DNA of 64,000 bases from Streptosporangium saharense. Lineage in GTDB: Bacteria > Actinomycetota > Actinomycetes > Streptosporangiales > Streptosporangiaceae. The notes below the pieces were generated by a model, which was not told the DNA's origin, did not search any database, and saw only the letters and a list, made by a program, of their open reading frames with translations. Within the stretch, counting starts at the first letter, position 1. Each line of letters starts with the position of its first letter. Positions 17,505-26,585 of this stretch are shown here, in pieces. The DNA lies in assembly GCF_014203715.1 (NCBI RefSeq), contig NZ_JACHJP010000002.1, positions 124,001 through 188,000 on the forward strand. The letters run 5' to 3'. The position numbers were made by a program, and so were the translations under genes.

Positions 17505-18636
17505 GGAGGCCCACGAGGGGTGGAACGGCGATCAGGAGCGCGAGGGCGGCGTATCCGTGGGGGAGTGAGACCACGGCGGCGACCGTGGCGACGAGCAGGG
17601 GGCCTCCGGCGTCGCCGAGTTCGCGGCCGAGTTCGGCGGCGCCCATGGTCTGGCCCATCCGTTCGGCGGGAGTGCGAGCGGCGAGGGCCGCGAAGCCGAG
17701 CGGGGTGATGAGCCCGGTTCCGATGCCGATCAGTACGGCGGCGGCCAGGATGCCGACCAGGCCGGGCAGCGTCGCGCCCGCCAGGCCGACGGCGGTGACG
17801 AGCAGTCCGGCCGTGATGCCGGTGCGGGTCGTCAGACGTCCCTCGTCCAGTGCCCGTCCGGCGCGGGGCTGCACGATCGCCGCGCAGGCGGCCAGGACGG
17901 AGACCGCGGCGCCGGTGGCGACGGTGCCCAGGTCGGCGGCACGGCCGGAAACGGGCAGGAACCCGACCCCCACGGACAGCGCGGCGGTCGCGGCGGCCAG
18001 CGCCGCGGTCGGCGCGAGGAAGGCCGGGTCGGCCAGGCGCCGCGCCAGGTCAAGGACCGTCTGACGCCTCCTGGGCAGTGGCGGTACGGCGGGCACGGCC
18101 AGCGCGGCCCACACCGCGACCACCACGCCCAGCACCGTGAGAACCGCGAACAGCAGCCGCAGACCGCCCGCCCACACCAGCAGCCCACCGAGCAACGGGC
18201 CGAGGGTGTAACCGATCGACTTGCAGAAGCCGTACCCGCCGAACGCGCGACCCAGCTTCGTCGCCGGGTTGAGGCGGGCGACCAGGGCCGAGGCCGACGG
18301 GGAGAACGCGGAGGCCGCCGCGCCCTGCCCCAGGCGGGCGGCCCACAACCAGCCGGGACTGTCGGCGACGACGTAGACGGCGGAGGCGAGCGCGAACGCC
18401 ACCAGGCCGCCGAGCAGGACAGGACGGGCGCCGATCCGGTCGGCGAGCCCGCCGAACAGCGGCTTGAGCAGCACCTCGGCACCGTCGTAGAGGGCGAGCA
18501 GGCCGCCGAGGACGAGCAGGGAGGTGACGGCGTCGTCGGAGAAACCGCCGAGGTTGGCGGCGATCCCGTGCGCGCCGAACGCGGTGGTGAACCCGGCCGC
18601 GTACAACGGCCACATCTGCCTGGCCGGAGCGGTCAC
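17458..18636 (-). CDS. MFS transporter, 12 TM
   Basis: A 392-residue member of the major facilitator superfamily with twelve predicted helices. The loop 2-3 motif A is GGLADRIGARPVLLGG near residue 62, and helix 4/5 sequences (RLGQGAAASAFSPSASALVA, GYTLGPLLGGLLVWAGG) are typical of drug/H+ antiporters. A proton-driven exporter is the likely role; the substrate is unknown. It lies 85 bp downstream of the ChrB-like gene on the same strand. ChrB is often paired with chromate transport, but this protein is not a ChrA (CHR) transporter, so the partnership may have another substrate. Its end overlaps the convergent oxidoreductase gene. Confidence 0.85.
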   Translation of the reverse strand: MTAPARQMWPLYAAGFTTAFGAHGIAANLGGFSDDAVTSLLVLGGLLALYDGAEVLLKPLFGGLADRIGARPVLLGGLVAFALASAVYVVADSPGWLWAARLGQGAAASAFSPSASALVARLNPATKLGRAFGGYGFCKSIGYTLGPLLGGLLVWAGGLRLLFAVLTVLGVVVAVWAALAVPAVPPLPRRRQTVLDLARRLADPAFLAPTAALAAATAALSVGVGFLPVSGRAADLGTVATGAAVSVLAACAAIVQPRAGRALDEGRLTTRTGITAGLLVTAVGLAGATLPGLVGILAAAVLIGIGTGLITPLGFAALAARTPAERMGQTMGAAELGRELGDAGGPLLVATVAAVVSLPHGYAALALLIAVPPLVGLLTRRTPATPARPEGR

Positions 18637-18721
18637 CGCGCCTTCTCCAGACCTGGACCTGGATCCGGCATCTCGTACGGCGCGACAAAGACCGGCGCGG
18701 GGGTGACCCGGTGTCGGTTGG

Positions 18722-19300
18722 TCACCGTGTCTCCTTCGAACCCGGACCCGGCATCTCGTGCAGTGCGGTGAAGACCCGTTCGGCGTAGTTCTCGCACGCC
18801 ACCGCGCACTCCCGCAGCCGCTGTCCCGCCTGGGCGGCCTCGGGGGCGCCGAAGACGTCCCGTGCCGTCAGGTCGCGGTGCCAGCGCCGCAGCCGTTCCA
18901 GCGACTGCTCCTCTTCCTCCAGTTCGGCCAGGGTGAACTTGCCGATCCTGATCTCCTTGGCCAGTTCCCGCTCGAACTTGCCGCAGTCTGCGAGGAACTC
19001 CGTCCAGTCAGCGGAGCGCGCCGCGGTGAACATCTCCCGCAGCCGTTCGGCGTCGGCGCCGTCCCGGCCGGTCGCGACGAGCGTGACGAACAGGCCGCCC
19101 GCCTGCCCGGTCAGCTCGCCCGCCCGCGCGACGCCGTCGGCGAACACGGGGACGTCGGGTACGGCCCACACGCCCTGTCCGAGCGACAGGGCACCGACCT
19201 TGCGCAGCTCCCGCCACACCGCCACCCGGTACCGGGACGGCTCCGCAGGAACCTTGACCACGAACACGAGCCACCGGCCCGCCGACCGAGAATCAGACAC
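18722..19300 (-). CDS. chrB: ChrB-like protein (chromate resistance N-terminal domain)
   Basis: A 192-residue protein matching the N-terminal half of chromate-resistance regulator ChrB: WLVFVVKVPAEPSRYRVAVW followed by RELRKVGALSLGQGVWAVPD. An acidic helix-rich segment follows (AELEEEEQSLERLRRWHRD). In known systems ChrB is a chromate-sensing repressor of the chr operon with a PaaX-like fold. The second ChrB domain is absent; short forms are common in actinomycetes. GTG at 19300 was chosen; it sits seven bases after a TACATT -10 element, so the message is probably leaderless. The palindrome over that -10 suggests autoregulation. Followed by an MFS exporter, not ChrA. Confidence 0.75.
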   Translation of the reverse strand: MSDSRSAGRWLVFVVKVPAEPSRYRVAVWRELRKVGALSLGQGVWAVPDVPVFADGVARAGELTGQAGGLFVTLVATGRDGADAERLREMFTAARSADWTEFLADCGKFERELAKEIRIGKFTLAELEEEEQSLERLRRWHRDLTARDVFGAPEAAQAGQRLRECAVACENYAERVFTALHEMPGPGSKETR

Positions 19301-19307
19301 ATCACAA

Positions 19308-19326
19308 AATGTATCACCTGTTACAT
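19308..19326 (-). promoter_or_regulatory. Promoter and palindrome of the chrB-MFS operon
   Basis: On the minus strand TACATT (19313-19308) is a -10 candidate seven bases before the GTG start. It overlaps an inverted repeat, ATGTA-N8-TACAT (19309-19326), with the same geometry as PadR operators. A repressor bound here would block the promoter directly. Confidence 0.45.
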
Positions 19327-19450
19327 CGCGCACCACAGGGCTGGCGAAGGTACCCTGCGGCCTGGACGAGGGACCGTACCCGGCGATCATCCGTGACCAC
19401 CGGAAGGCGATCAGTTCGTACGGCCGGACAAACGTGGGGCTGAATGTTCG

Positions 19451-21565
19451 ATGGACGTGACAAACACCGTTGGGGGGATCGCGTCCCACTATCTTCGAGT
19501 GGATGTGGAGAGTACTGCCGGGGGCGCGCGCGGAGCCGTGGACGACGGCCGTGTGCTGACGATCCGCGACCTGTCGGTCGAGATCCGGCGCGGTGAGAGG
19601 GTCATCCGCCCCGTCTCCGGCGTCAGCCTGTCACTGGACCGGGGCGAGACCCTGGGGATCGTCGGCGAGACCGGATCCGGCAAGTCCATGACCGGCCTCG
19701 CGATCATGGGCATGCTCCCCGCCGGGGGCCGGGTGACCGGTGGGTCGATCGACCTGGACGGCGAGGAGCTCGTCGGGCTTCCCCCGGCGCGCTACCGGGC
19801 CATCCGTGGCGACGACGTCGCGATGGTCTTCCAGGACTCGATGACCGCCCTGAACCCGACGCGTCGGATCGGTGAGCAGATCGCCGAGCCGGTGCGCCTG
19901 CACCGGGGCGCGTCGAAGCGGGAGGCGCGTGGGCGGGCGGAGGAGATGCTGGCCCTGGTCGGGCTGCCCCGCCCCGCGGAACGGCTCGACGACTACCCGC
20001 ACCAGCTCTCCGGCGGCATGCGGCAGCGCGTGATGATCGCGATGGCACTGGCGTGCGAGCCACGGATCGTCATCGCCGACGAGCCGACCACCGCCCTCGA
20101 CGTCACGATCCAGGCGGAGATCCTCGACCTCCTCGACGACCTCAGGTCCCGCCTGGGCATGTCGATGATCCTCATCACCCATGACATGGGGGTGATCGCC
20201 AGGCATGCCGACCGTGTCGGGGTGATGTACGGCGGGCGCGTCGCGGAGACCGGGCCGACCCCGGTGATCTTCCGCAGGACCCGGCACCGCTACACGCACG
20301 CGCTGCTGTCCTCGATCCCCTCGCTCACCCACGACCGGGACGAGGAGCTCTTCAGCATCCCGGGCACACCGCCCGACCTGACCGTGCTCCAGGAGGGCTG
20401 CCCCTTCGCGCCGCGCTGCGAGGCCGCGACGGACCGGTGCCGCCAGGAGCGGCCCGAGCTCTCGGCGGAGGAGGACGGCCACACCTACGACTGCTGGCAC
20501 CCGGCCTCCGGCCCGGCGACCGGGGAGCGGGCACGCTTCACCACCGCACGGCTACCCCTTCCCGGACCGGAGGAGCCGCCACGGCTGCGGGTCGTCGATC
20601 TGCGGCGCGAACACCCGGCCGGGGGCAGGCGCCGTACGGTGAAGGCGGTCTCCGGGGTGAGCTTCGAGGTGGCGGCGGGGGAGACGTTCGGGCTGGTCGG
20701 CGAGTCGGGGTGCGGCAAGTCGTCCCTGGGCAGGATGCTCGTGGCCCTCGACCGGCCGACCTCCGGTGAGGTGATCTTCGACGGCGAACCGGTCAGCGGG
20801 ATGAGCGCCCGCGCGCTCGGGCCACGCCGTACCCAGCTGCAGATGATGTTCCAGGACTCCAACGCCTCGCTCGACCCTCGGATGCGCATCGGCACGATCC
20901 TGCGGGAGCCGATGGCGATCCAGGGGGTCGGCGGGCGCGCGCAGCGGACCGCCCGTGCCCGTGAGCTGCTGCGGGACGTCGGCCTGCCGGAGGCGGTCCT
21001 TGAGCGTTACCCCTACGAGCTGTCCGGGGGGCAGCGCCAGCGGGTCGGGCTGGCCCGCGCGCTCGCCCTCGACCCGAAGGTGCTGGTGGCCGACGAGCCG
21101 GTCAGCGCGCTCGACGTCTCCATCCGCTCCCAGGTCCTCAACCTGATGCGCCGCGTCCAGCTCGAACGCGGGCTCAGCAGCGTCGTGATCTCCCACGACC
21201 TGGCGGTCGTGCGCTACCTGGCCGACAGGGTCGGGGTCATGTATCTCGGCAAGCTCGTCGAGATCGGCACGACGGAGGAGGTGTACGGCGCCGCGGCGCA
21301 CCCCTACACGGCGGGGTTGCTCGCCGCGATCCCCGAGGCCGACCCGGACGCGCGCCCGCCACGGGAGGCCGCGGCGAGGGTGCGCGGTGAGCCGCCGAGT
21401 CCCGTCGATCCGCCGAGCGGCTGCCACTTCCGCACCCGGTGCGCGCTGGCGACCGAGGTGTGCGCCGGGACGGAACCCCCGCTGAGAGCGGTCACCGGCA
21501 CCCACCGGGTCGCCTGTCACCATCCGCTGCGGCCGGTCGCCGAGCGGGAAGGCGCGTGGTCATGA
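19451..21565 (+). CDS. Fused dipeptide/oligopeptide ABC ATPase (DppD-DppF type)
   Basis: A 704-residue protein with two complete ABC cassettes. The first has Walker A GETGSGKS near residue 75, signature LSGGMRQR and DEPTTALD. The second has Walker A GESGCGKS near residue 417, signature LSGGQRQR and DEPVSALD. Each is followed by the oligopeptide-type C-terminal segment with cysteines (CPFAPRCEAATDRC; CHFRTRCALATEVC). It energises uptake of peptides through the two permeases encoded next. ATG 19451 opens the frame; GTG 19499 is an alternative. The stop overlaps the permease start (ATGA). First gene of a six-gene operon to 28627. Confidence 0.92.
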   Translation: MDVTNTVGGIASHYLRVDVESTAGGARGAVDDGRVLTIRDLSVEIRRGERVIRPVSGVSLSLDRGETLGIVGETGSGKSMTGLAIMGMLPAGGRVTGGSIDLDGEELVGLPPARYRAIRGDDVAMVFQDSMTALNPTRRIGEQIAEPVRLHRGASKREARGRAEEMLALVGLPRPAERLDDYPHQLSGGMRQRVMIAMALACEPRIVIADEPTTALDVTIQAEILDLLDDLRSRLGMSMILITHDMGVIARHADRVGVMYGGRVAETGPTPVIFRRTRHRYTHALLSSIPSLTHDRDEELFSIPGTPPDLTVLQEGCPFAPRCEAATDRCRQERPELSAEEDGHTYDCWHPASGPATGERARFTTARLPLPGPEEPPRLRVVDLRREHPAGGRRRTVKAVSGVSFEVAAGETFGLVGESGCGKSSLGRMLVALDRPTSGEVIFDGEPVSGMSARALGPRRTQLQMMFQDSNASLDPRMRIGTILREPMAIQGVGGRAQRTARARELLRDVGLPEAVLERYPYELSGGQRQRVGLARALALDPKVLVADEPVSALDVSIRSQVLNLMRRVQLERGLSSVVISHDLAVVRYLADRVGVMYLGKLVEIGTTEEVYGAAAHPYTAGLLAAIPEADPDARPPREAAARVRGEPPSPVDPPSGCHFRTRCALATEVCAGTEPPLRAVTGTHRVACHHPLRPVAEREGAWS

Positions 21566-22512
21566 CCTGGTACGTGCTCAGGCGGCTGGTGGTCTCCTTC
21601 CTCGTCCTGCTCGGGATCTCCGCCGTCGTGTTCTTCCTGCTGCACCTCGTCTCGGACAGCCCCGGGCGGGTCGTCCTCGGCCAGCGCGCCTCGCCGGAGG
21701 CGGTCGCGGCCTTCAACCGGGACAACGGGTTCGACCGGCCGGTCGTGGTGCAGTACGTCAGCTATCTCGGCCAGCTCGCGCAGGGGGACCTGGGCAGGTC
21801 CTACAAGCTGAACGAGAACGTCGGGACGCTGCTGTGGCAGAACGCGGGCCGCAGCGCGATGCTCTCGCTGGCCGGTCTGGTCCTGGCGCTGGTGATCGCC
21901 GTACCGCTCGGCATCCTGCAGGCGGTCAGGCGCAACAGCCTCGTGGACCGGGCGGCGACGGCGCTGTCCTACGTGCTCTACGCCACGCCGTCGTTCCTGC
22001 TGGGGCTGGTGCTGATCGCCGTGTTCAGTCAGGCCCTGCCGGTCTTCCCGGCCGAGGCGTCCCAGTCGCACTCCCCGTGGGTGGTCTTCACCGATCCACG
22101 GTCCATGGCGCTTCCCGTGATCACGCTCGCCGTGACCAGCGTCGCGATCTTCTCCCAGTACCAACGCTCCGCGGCCCTCGACCAGCTCGGCCAGGACTAC
22201 ATCAGGGTCGCGCGGGCCAAGGGGCTTCCCGAGCGGCTGATCCTGACGCGGCACCTGCTGCGCAACGCCTGCCTGCCGCTGATCACGCTGGTCGGCACGC
22301 TCGTGCCCACGCTCCTGGCGGGCAACCTGATCGTGGAGTCGCTGTTCAACTATCCGGGCCTCGGCCTGCTGTTCCTCAACAGCCTGCAACGCGAGGACTA
22401 TCCGGTGCTCCTCGCCTACACCCTCGTCGGCGGCGTCCTGACCGTGGCCGGAAACTTCGTCGCCGACCTCGTGGTCGCGGCCGCCGACCGCCGAATCGAG
22501 TTGCGGAAATGA
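21562..22512 (+). CDS. Peptide ABC transporter permease, DppB type
   Basis: A 316-residue inner-membrane permease with six helices. It starts with the DppB-type N-terminus (MTWYVLRRLVVSFLVLLGIS) and carries the EAA loop YIRVARAKGLPERLILTRHL followed by RNACLPLITL. It forms the translocation pore together with the DppC protein encoded next. ATG at 21562 overlaps the preceding ATPase stop, and its own stop overlaps the next start (ATGA both times). Length and topology are normal. Specificity comes from the binding protein at 23517 and is not known. Confidence 0.92.
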   Translation: MTWYVLRRLVVSFLVLLGISAVVFFLLHLVSDSPGRVVLGQRASPEAVAAFNRDNGFDRPVVVQYVSYLGQLAQGDLGRSYKLNENVGTLLWQNAGRSAMLSLAGLVLALVIAVPLGILQAVRRNSLVDRAATALSYVLYATPSFLLGLVLIAVFSQALPVFPAEASQSHSPWVVFTDPRSMALPVITLAVTSVAIFSQYQRSAALDQLGQDYIRVARAKGLPERLILTRHLLRNACLPLITLVGTLVPTLLAGNLIVESLFNYPGLGLLFLNSLQREDYPVLLAYTLVGGVLTVAGNFVADLVVAAADRRIELRK

Positions 22513-23354
22513 CCTCACAACGCACGGGCACCGTGGCACGGGCGCTGCGGCGCAGCCCGCTCGGCCTGGCCGGAGGGGTGCTCCTGGTGCTCCTGGCCGG
22601 GTTCTGCTTCCTCGGCCCGCTGATCTACCCCACCAACCAGACCGACGTCGACCTGGTCAACGCGGCCCTGCCGCCAGGCCCCGGATATCCGCTCGGGACG
22701 GACACCAACGGCTTCGACGTGCTGGGTCGGCTGATGGCGGGCGGCCAGGTCTCCCTGCAGATCGGCCTCCTCGCCGCGATCTTCGCGACCACGATCGGCA
22801 CCCTGTACGGCGCCGTCGCCGGGCTGGCCGGGGGAGTCGTCGACGGGTTCCTGATGCGGCTTGTCGACGTCATGCTGTCGGTGCCGTTCCTGTTCTTCGT
22901 CCTGATCCTGTCGGCCCGCTTCCACGCCAACGCCCTGTCGCTGAGCCTCGTCATCGGCGGGTTCTCCTGGCTGGTCTCCGCCCGTCTGGTCCGCGGCGAG
23001 GTGCTCACCCTGCGGGTGCGGGAGTTCGTGCTGGCCGCGAAGGTGATGGGAGCCTCCAGGACGAGGCTCATCCTCACCCACCTGATCCCGAACGCGCTCG
23101 GCGTGATCATCGTCAACATCACCTTCCAGGTCGCCGACGCGGTCCTCGTCGTCGCGGCCCTGGGGTTCCTCGGCTTCGGCCTGACCTACCCGACAGCCGA
23201 CTGGGGAAGTCAGCTCGCCAGCGGCGTCACCTACATCTCCGCTGACTACTGGTGGCTGATCTATCCCGTCGGCGGCTGCATCGTCCTGACGGTCCTGGCG
23301 CTCAACCTGCTCGCGGACGCCCTCAGGGACGCCATCGGGCGACGGGCCGACTGA
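22509..23354 (+). CDS. Peptide ABC transporter permease, DppC type
   Basis: A 281-residue permease with the DppC hallmarks: a short cytoplasmic N-terminus, the periplasmic GTDTNGFDVLGRLMAGG segment after helix 1, and the EAA loop FVLAAKVMGASRTRLILTHL followed by IPNALG. Five to six helices. Partner of the DppB-type permease. ATGA overlap with that gene shows translational coupling. The next gene is the binding protein after a 162-bp spacer that contains a hairpin. Confidence 0.92.
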   Translation: MTSQRTGTVARALRRSPLGLAGGVLLVLLAGFCFLGPLIYPTNQTDVDLVNAALPPGPGYPLGTDTNGFDVLGRLMAGGQVSLQIGLLAAIFATTIGTLYGAVAGLAGGVVDGFLMRLVDVMLSVPFLFFVLILSARFHANALSLSLVIGGFSWLVSARLVRGEVLTLRVREFVLAAKVMGASRTRLILTHLIPNALGVIIVNITFQVADAVLVVAALGFLGFGLTYPTADWGSQLASGVTYISADYWWLIYPVGGCIVLTVLALNLLADALRDAIGRRAD

Positions 23355-23473
23355 GGGACGGTGAACGGAGATGGAACCGTGTCTGTACGGCGCGACGGAC
23401 CTGGGGCCGAGGAATTGTCGGGCCCACCGAACACGGGTGAGGAGCGGTGGGGCATCTTCGACCCACACCGCGA

Positions 23474-23492
23474 AGGGCCTGGTCACGGCCCT
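23474..23492 (+). other. Hairpin between permease and binding-protein genes
   Basis: AGGGCC and GGCCCT form a perfect 6-bp stem with a 7-base loop, 25 bp before the binding-protein ATG. There is no U-tract. Hairpins at this place in peptide operons can stabilise or attenuate the message so that binding protein and membrane parts are made in different amounts; inference only. Confidence 0.3.
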
Positions 23493-23516
23493 CCCCCCAC
23501 ATGTAGGGAGCTACCG

Positions 23517-25382
23517 ATGACGCACGTCTCCACCAAGCGGCGAGGCCGCCTGTCCGTGGCGCTCGCCGCCGCGGTCACGCTGCTCGCCACAGCGTGCACC
23601 GGCGGCGGCGGGGGTGCCGCGAAGGACGTCACCGCCGACTACAGTGCCCAGCCGAAGCAGTCGGGCAGCCCCAAGGACGGCGGCACGGCCACGGTCGCGC
23701 TGACGCCGGGGCTCAGCCCGAACTACATCTACCCCTACCCTCCGGCCTCGGCCAACGGCACCGTCATCGCCAGGGGGCTGATGTGGCGCTCCCTCTACCG
23801 CCCGAGCGGGGAGGGCAACCAGGTCGCCGACGCCGAACTGAGCCTGGCCGAGCCGCCCACCTACAGCTCCGACCGCAAGACCGTGACCATCAAGATGAAG
23901 GACTACAAATGGTCCAACGGCACCCCGGTCACGGCTGACGACGTCGTCTTCTCCCTCGCCCTGCTCAGGGCCGCGCTCGCCGAGAGCCCGGCCAACTGGA
24001 GCTTCTACACCCCGGGCCAGTTCCCCGACGGCGTCACCGCGAAGGCCACGGCGAAGGACACCCTCACCCTCGGCCTGGAGACCGCCTACAACCCGTCGTA
24101 CCTGCTGTCCATGCTGACCCTGCTGTACGTGATGCCCGCCACGGAGTGGAACATCGCCAAGACCGGGGGACCGCACCTGGACTACACGAAGCCGAAGAAC
24201 GCGACGGCGATCTACAAGTACCTCACGAAGGAGTCCGAGTCCCAGTCCACGTTCGCCAGCAACCCCCTCTGGCAGATCGTCAACGGGCCGTACCGCCTCA
24301 GGAGCTTCGACCCGACGACCGGTTCGTTCTCCCTGGCGCCCAACGAGTCCTACAGCGGTCCCGGTGAGTCACGGCTCGACCAGATCGACTTCAAGGCCTT
24401 CACCTCGGCCGCCGCCGTACTCAACCAGTTCAAGGCGGGCAACCTGACCGTCGGCACGCTGGACTCCAGCTTCATCACCCAGATCGACGCGCTGAAGGCG
24501 AAGGGCTACAACGTCTACGGCGCCCCCGCGCCCGCCAGGTTCGACTCGCTGACCATCAACTTCAAGAACACGGCCGGGAACTTCGACAAGATCATCTCCC
24601 AGGCGTACGTCAGGCAGGCCCTGCAGCGGCTGATCGACCAGCGGGGATACATCGCGGGCCGGGGCATCTACAACGGCGCCGGGTCGGTGAACTACAGCAC
24701 CGCGGGCGAGGGCTCCCCCTACCCGCCGGCCTTCGGCGACACCCCGCCCTACCCGTACGACCCCGCCGCCGCGCAGAAGCTGCTCACCGACAACGGCTGG
24801 AAGGTCGTCCCCAACGGCGCGACCACCTGCGAGCGTCCCGGCGACGGGCCCGGCGAGTGCGGCGCGGGCATCTCCCGGGGACAGACAATCAGCTTCACCC
24901 TGGCCTCGGCGAACACCCCGGCCTACGTCGGCGCCCGCGACATCGCCTTCGCCTCCGCGGCCAAGAAACTCGGCATCGAGGTCAAGATCGTGACCAAGGC
25001 GCTCAACTACATGTACGCCAACTACGGCAACACCTTCGCGCCCGCCACCAAGAACGAGTGGGCGATGCAGGACTACGGACCCCTGTACCTCGCGGCCGGA
25101 TACCCCAGCGGCAACACGGTCTTCAACACCGAGGGCAGCTTCAACCTGGGCAGCTACGGCGACGCCGAGGCGGACAAGCTGATCAACGCCTCCACGTTCG
25201 GGGCGGACGAGAAGGCCCTGTCGGCCGAGGTGACCCGGCTGGCAGAGGACCTGCCCGTGCTCTTCATGCCGACCCCGCACACCCTGGTCGTGTGGAAGGA
25301 CACCCTGTCCGGCCCGCAGTCGTCGTTCAAGGCGCTGCTCAGCTTCCTGTACACCCCGGAACTCTGGTACTTCCACGACTGA
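23517..25382 (+). CDS. Peptide ABC transporter substrate-binding lipoprotein (family 5)
   Basis: A 621-residue extracellular solute-binding protein. The signal peptide ends in a lipobox (VTLLATAC, Cys near residue 25), so it is lipid-anchored on the outer face of the membrane. The family-5 signature appears as YKWSNGTPVTADDVVFSLAL near residue 140. Unusually long and asparagine/tyrosine-rich for the family, but colinear. ATG at 23517 has GGGAG six bases upstream and gives the correct signal peptide; frame upstream of it is non-coding. It delivers peptides to the permease pair encoded upstream. Confidence 0.92.
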   Translation: MTHVSTKRRGRLSVALAAAVTLLATACTGGGGGAAKDVTADYSAQPKQSGSPKDGGTATVALTPGLSPNYIYPYPPASANGTVIARGLMWRSLYRPSGEGNQVADAELSLAEPPTYSSDRKTVTIKMKDYKWSNGTPVTADDVVFSLALLRAALAESPANWSFYTPGQFPDGVTAKATAKDTLTLGLETAYNPSYLLSMLTLLYVMPATEWNIAKTGGPHLDYTKPKNATAIYKYLTKESESQSTFASNPLWQIVNGPYRLRSFDPTTGSFSLAPNESYSGPGESRLDQIDFKAFTSAAAVLNQFKAGNLTVGTLDSSFITQIDALKAKGYNVYGAPAPARFDSLTINFKNTAGNFDKIISQAYVRQALQRLIDQRGYIAGRGIYNGAGSVNYSTAGEGSPYPPAFGDTPPYPYDPAAAQKLLTDNGWKVVPNGATTCERPGDGPGECGAGISRGQTISFTLASANTPAYVGARDIAFASAAKKLGIEVKIVTKALNYMYANYGNTFAPATKNEWAMQDYGPLYLAAGYPSGNTVFNTEGSFNLGSYGDAEADKLINASTFGADEKALSAEVTRLAEDLPVLFMPTPHTLVVWKDTLSGPQSSFKALLSFLYTPELWYFHD

Positions 25383-25391
25383 GGAGGACGC

Positions 25392-26585
25392 ATGATCCCC
25401 GGCGTGGGCGCACTCGGCGGGACCGACCCCGAGACCGTCGAACCCGGCGACGTCGAGACGCTGCTCGGCCTGGTCGGCGACGCCCGGGTGGTGGCCCTCG
25501 GCGAGGGAGCGCACAACATCACCGAGTTCCACAGTCTCAGGGACCTGCTGCTGCGCGTCCTCGTCCGGGAGCTGGGGTTCACGGCGCTGGTGATGGAGTC
25601 GGGGTTCCCCGAGGGGCTCGCCGTCGACGCGTGGGTCAACGGGGGACCCGGCCTGGTCGAGGAGGTCGCCCGCGACGGCATCACCTACCGGTTCGGCGAG
25701 TGCGAGGCCGTACGGCGGCAGCTGCGCTGGATGCGCGACCTCAACGCGGAGCACCCCGGGAGGGTCCGCTTCCACGGCATGGACCTTCCCGGCTCCTCCA
25801 CCTCACCCGGCCCGGCGGTGCGAGCCTGTCTCGACCGGATACCGGCGCTGCCCGGGGACGCGGAGCTGCTGCGCCTGAGTGACCTGGGTGGCCGTACGGC
25901 GGCGGCGGTCCGTTACGCGGCCATGTCCGCCGCCGAACAGGCCCGGCTGGTCGAGAGGCTCCGCGCGCTGGCGAAGCGGGCCTTTCTGACCGACGACGGG
26001 GTCGCGTGCCGGTGCGCGGCCTCGATCCTGGCCTTCGTCGAGGAACTCGACCCACCCGGGGCCGGGCCGTACCCGAGGGAGAGCTTCATGGCGGAGACCG
26101 TGGAGTGGATCCTCGGGCGGGAGGGGCGGGTTGTGGTGAGCGCCCACAACGCGCACGTGCGGCGTTCCCCGTTCCTGGGCAGGCCGACGCTGGGCGGCCT
26201 GCTCGACGCCACGCTCGGCCCCGGCCTCGTCGTGATCGGGACGACGTACGGCACCGGCCCCGAGGTCAGGTTCACCCAGCGCTCCCCGCGCCCGTTCGAC
26301 TGCGAGGTCTCCCTGCGCGAGCGGCCTACCCCGCCGCCGAACTCCGTCGAGTCACGCCTCGAACGCCTCGGCCCGCCGGTGACCGTCGTCGATCTGCGCC
26401 GCGTGCCCGACGGGTTCCTCGACGGCGTCGAGGGCACGCTCGCCAGCGGCGGTCTCGACCCCGTCGACGACTTCCCCTCGGCCTACGACGCGCTCGTCCA
26501 CGTCCGCGAGGTCACCCGGGTCCCCGGCGCGTTCGAGCGGCTGCGCGCGGAGTTCGAGCACCCAGAAGATCCGGAGTCACCGTGA
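25392..26585 (+). CDS. Erythromycin esterase family hydrolase
   Basis: A 397-residue cytoplasmic protein of the Ere/EreA-like superfamily. The conserved blocks are present: LGEGAHNITEFH (Glu38, His41, His47), ALVMESGFPEGL, MDLPGSS and SAHNAHVRR. Known members open the macrolactone of erythromycin, but many homologues have other, unassigned hydrolytic roles. It lies nine bases after the binding-protein gene and overlaps the next gene (GTGA), so it is an integral part of a peptide-uptake operon. That suggests a cyclic depsipeptide or lactone-containing peptide as a substrate rather than macrolide resistance. This is inferred from position only. Confidence 0.85.
   Translation: MIPGVGALGGTDPETVEPGDVETLLGLVGDARVVALGEGAHNITEFHSLRDLLLRVLVRELGFTALVMESGFPEGLAVDAWVNGGPGLVEEVARDGITYRFGECEAVRRQLRWMRDLNAEHPGRVRFHGMDLPGSSTSPGPAVRACLDRIPALPGDAELLRLSDLGGRTAAAVRYAAMSAAEQARLVERLRALAKRAFLTDDGVACRCAASILAFVEELDPPGAGPYPRESFMAETVEWILGREGRVVVSAHNAHVRRSPFLGRPTLGGLLDATLGPGLVVIGTTYGTGPEVRFTQRSPRPFDCEVSLRERPTPPPNSVESRLERLGPPVTVVDLRRVPDGFLDGVEGTLASGGLDPVDDFPSAYDALVHVREVTRVPGAFERLRAEFEHPEDPESP

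Noticed and set aside
20552..21523. Minus-strand frame opposite the fused ATPase, and similar frames opposite the other ABC genes
   Set aside because: Mirror-image reading of conserved ABC motifs; no independent start or similarity.
24369..25775. 468-codon open frame on the minus strand
   Set aside because: It lies wholly antisense to the binding-protein and esterase genes and gives a composition-biased, family-less protein; long antisense frames are expected at this GC content.
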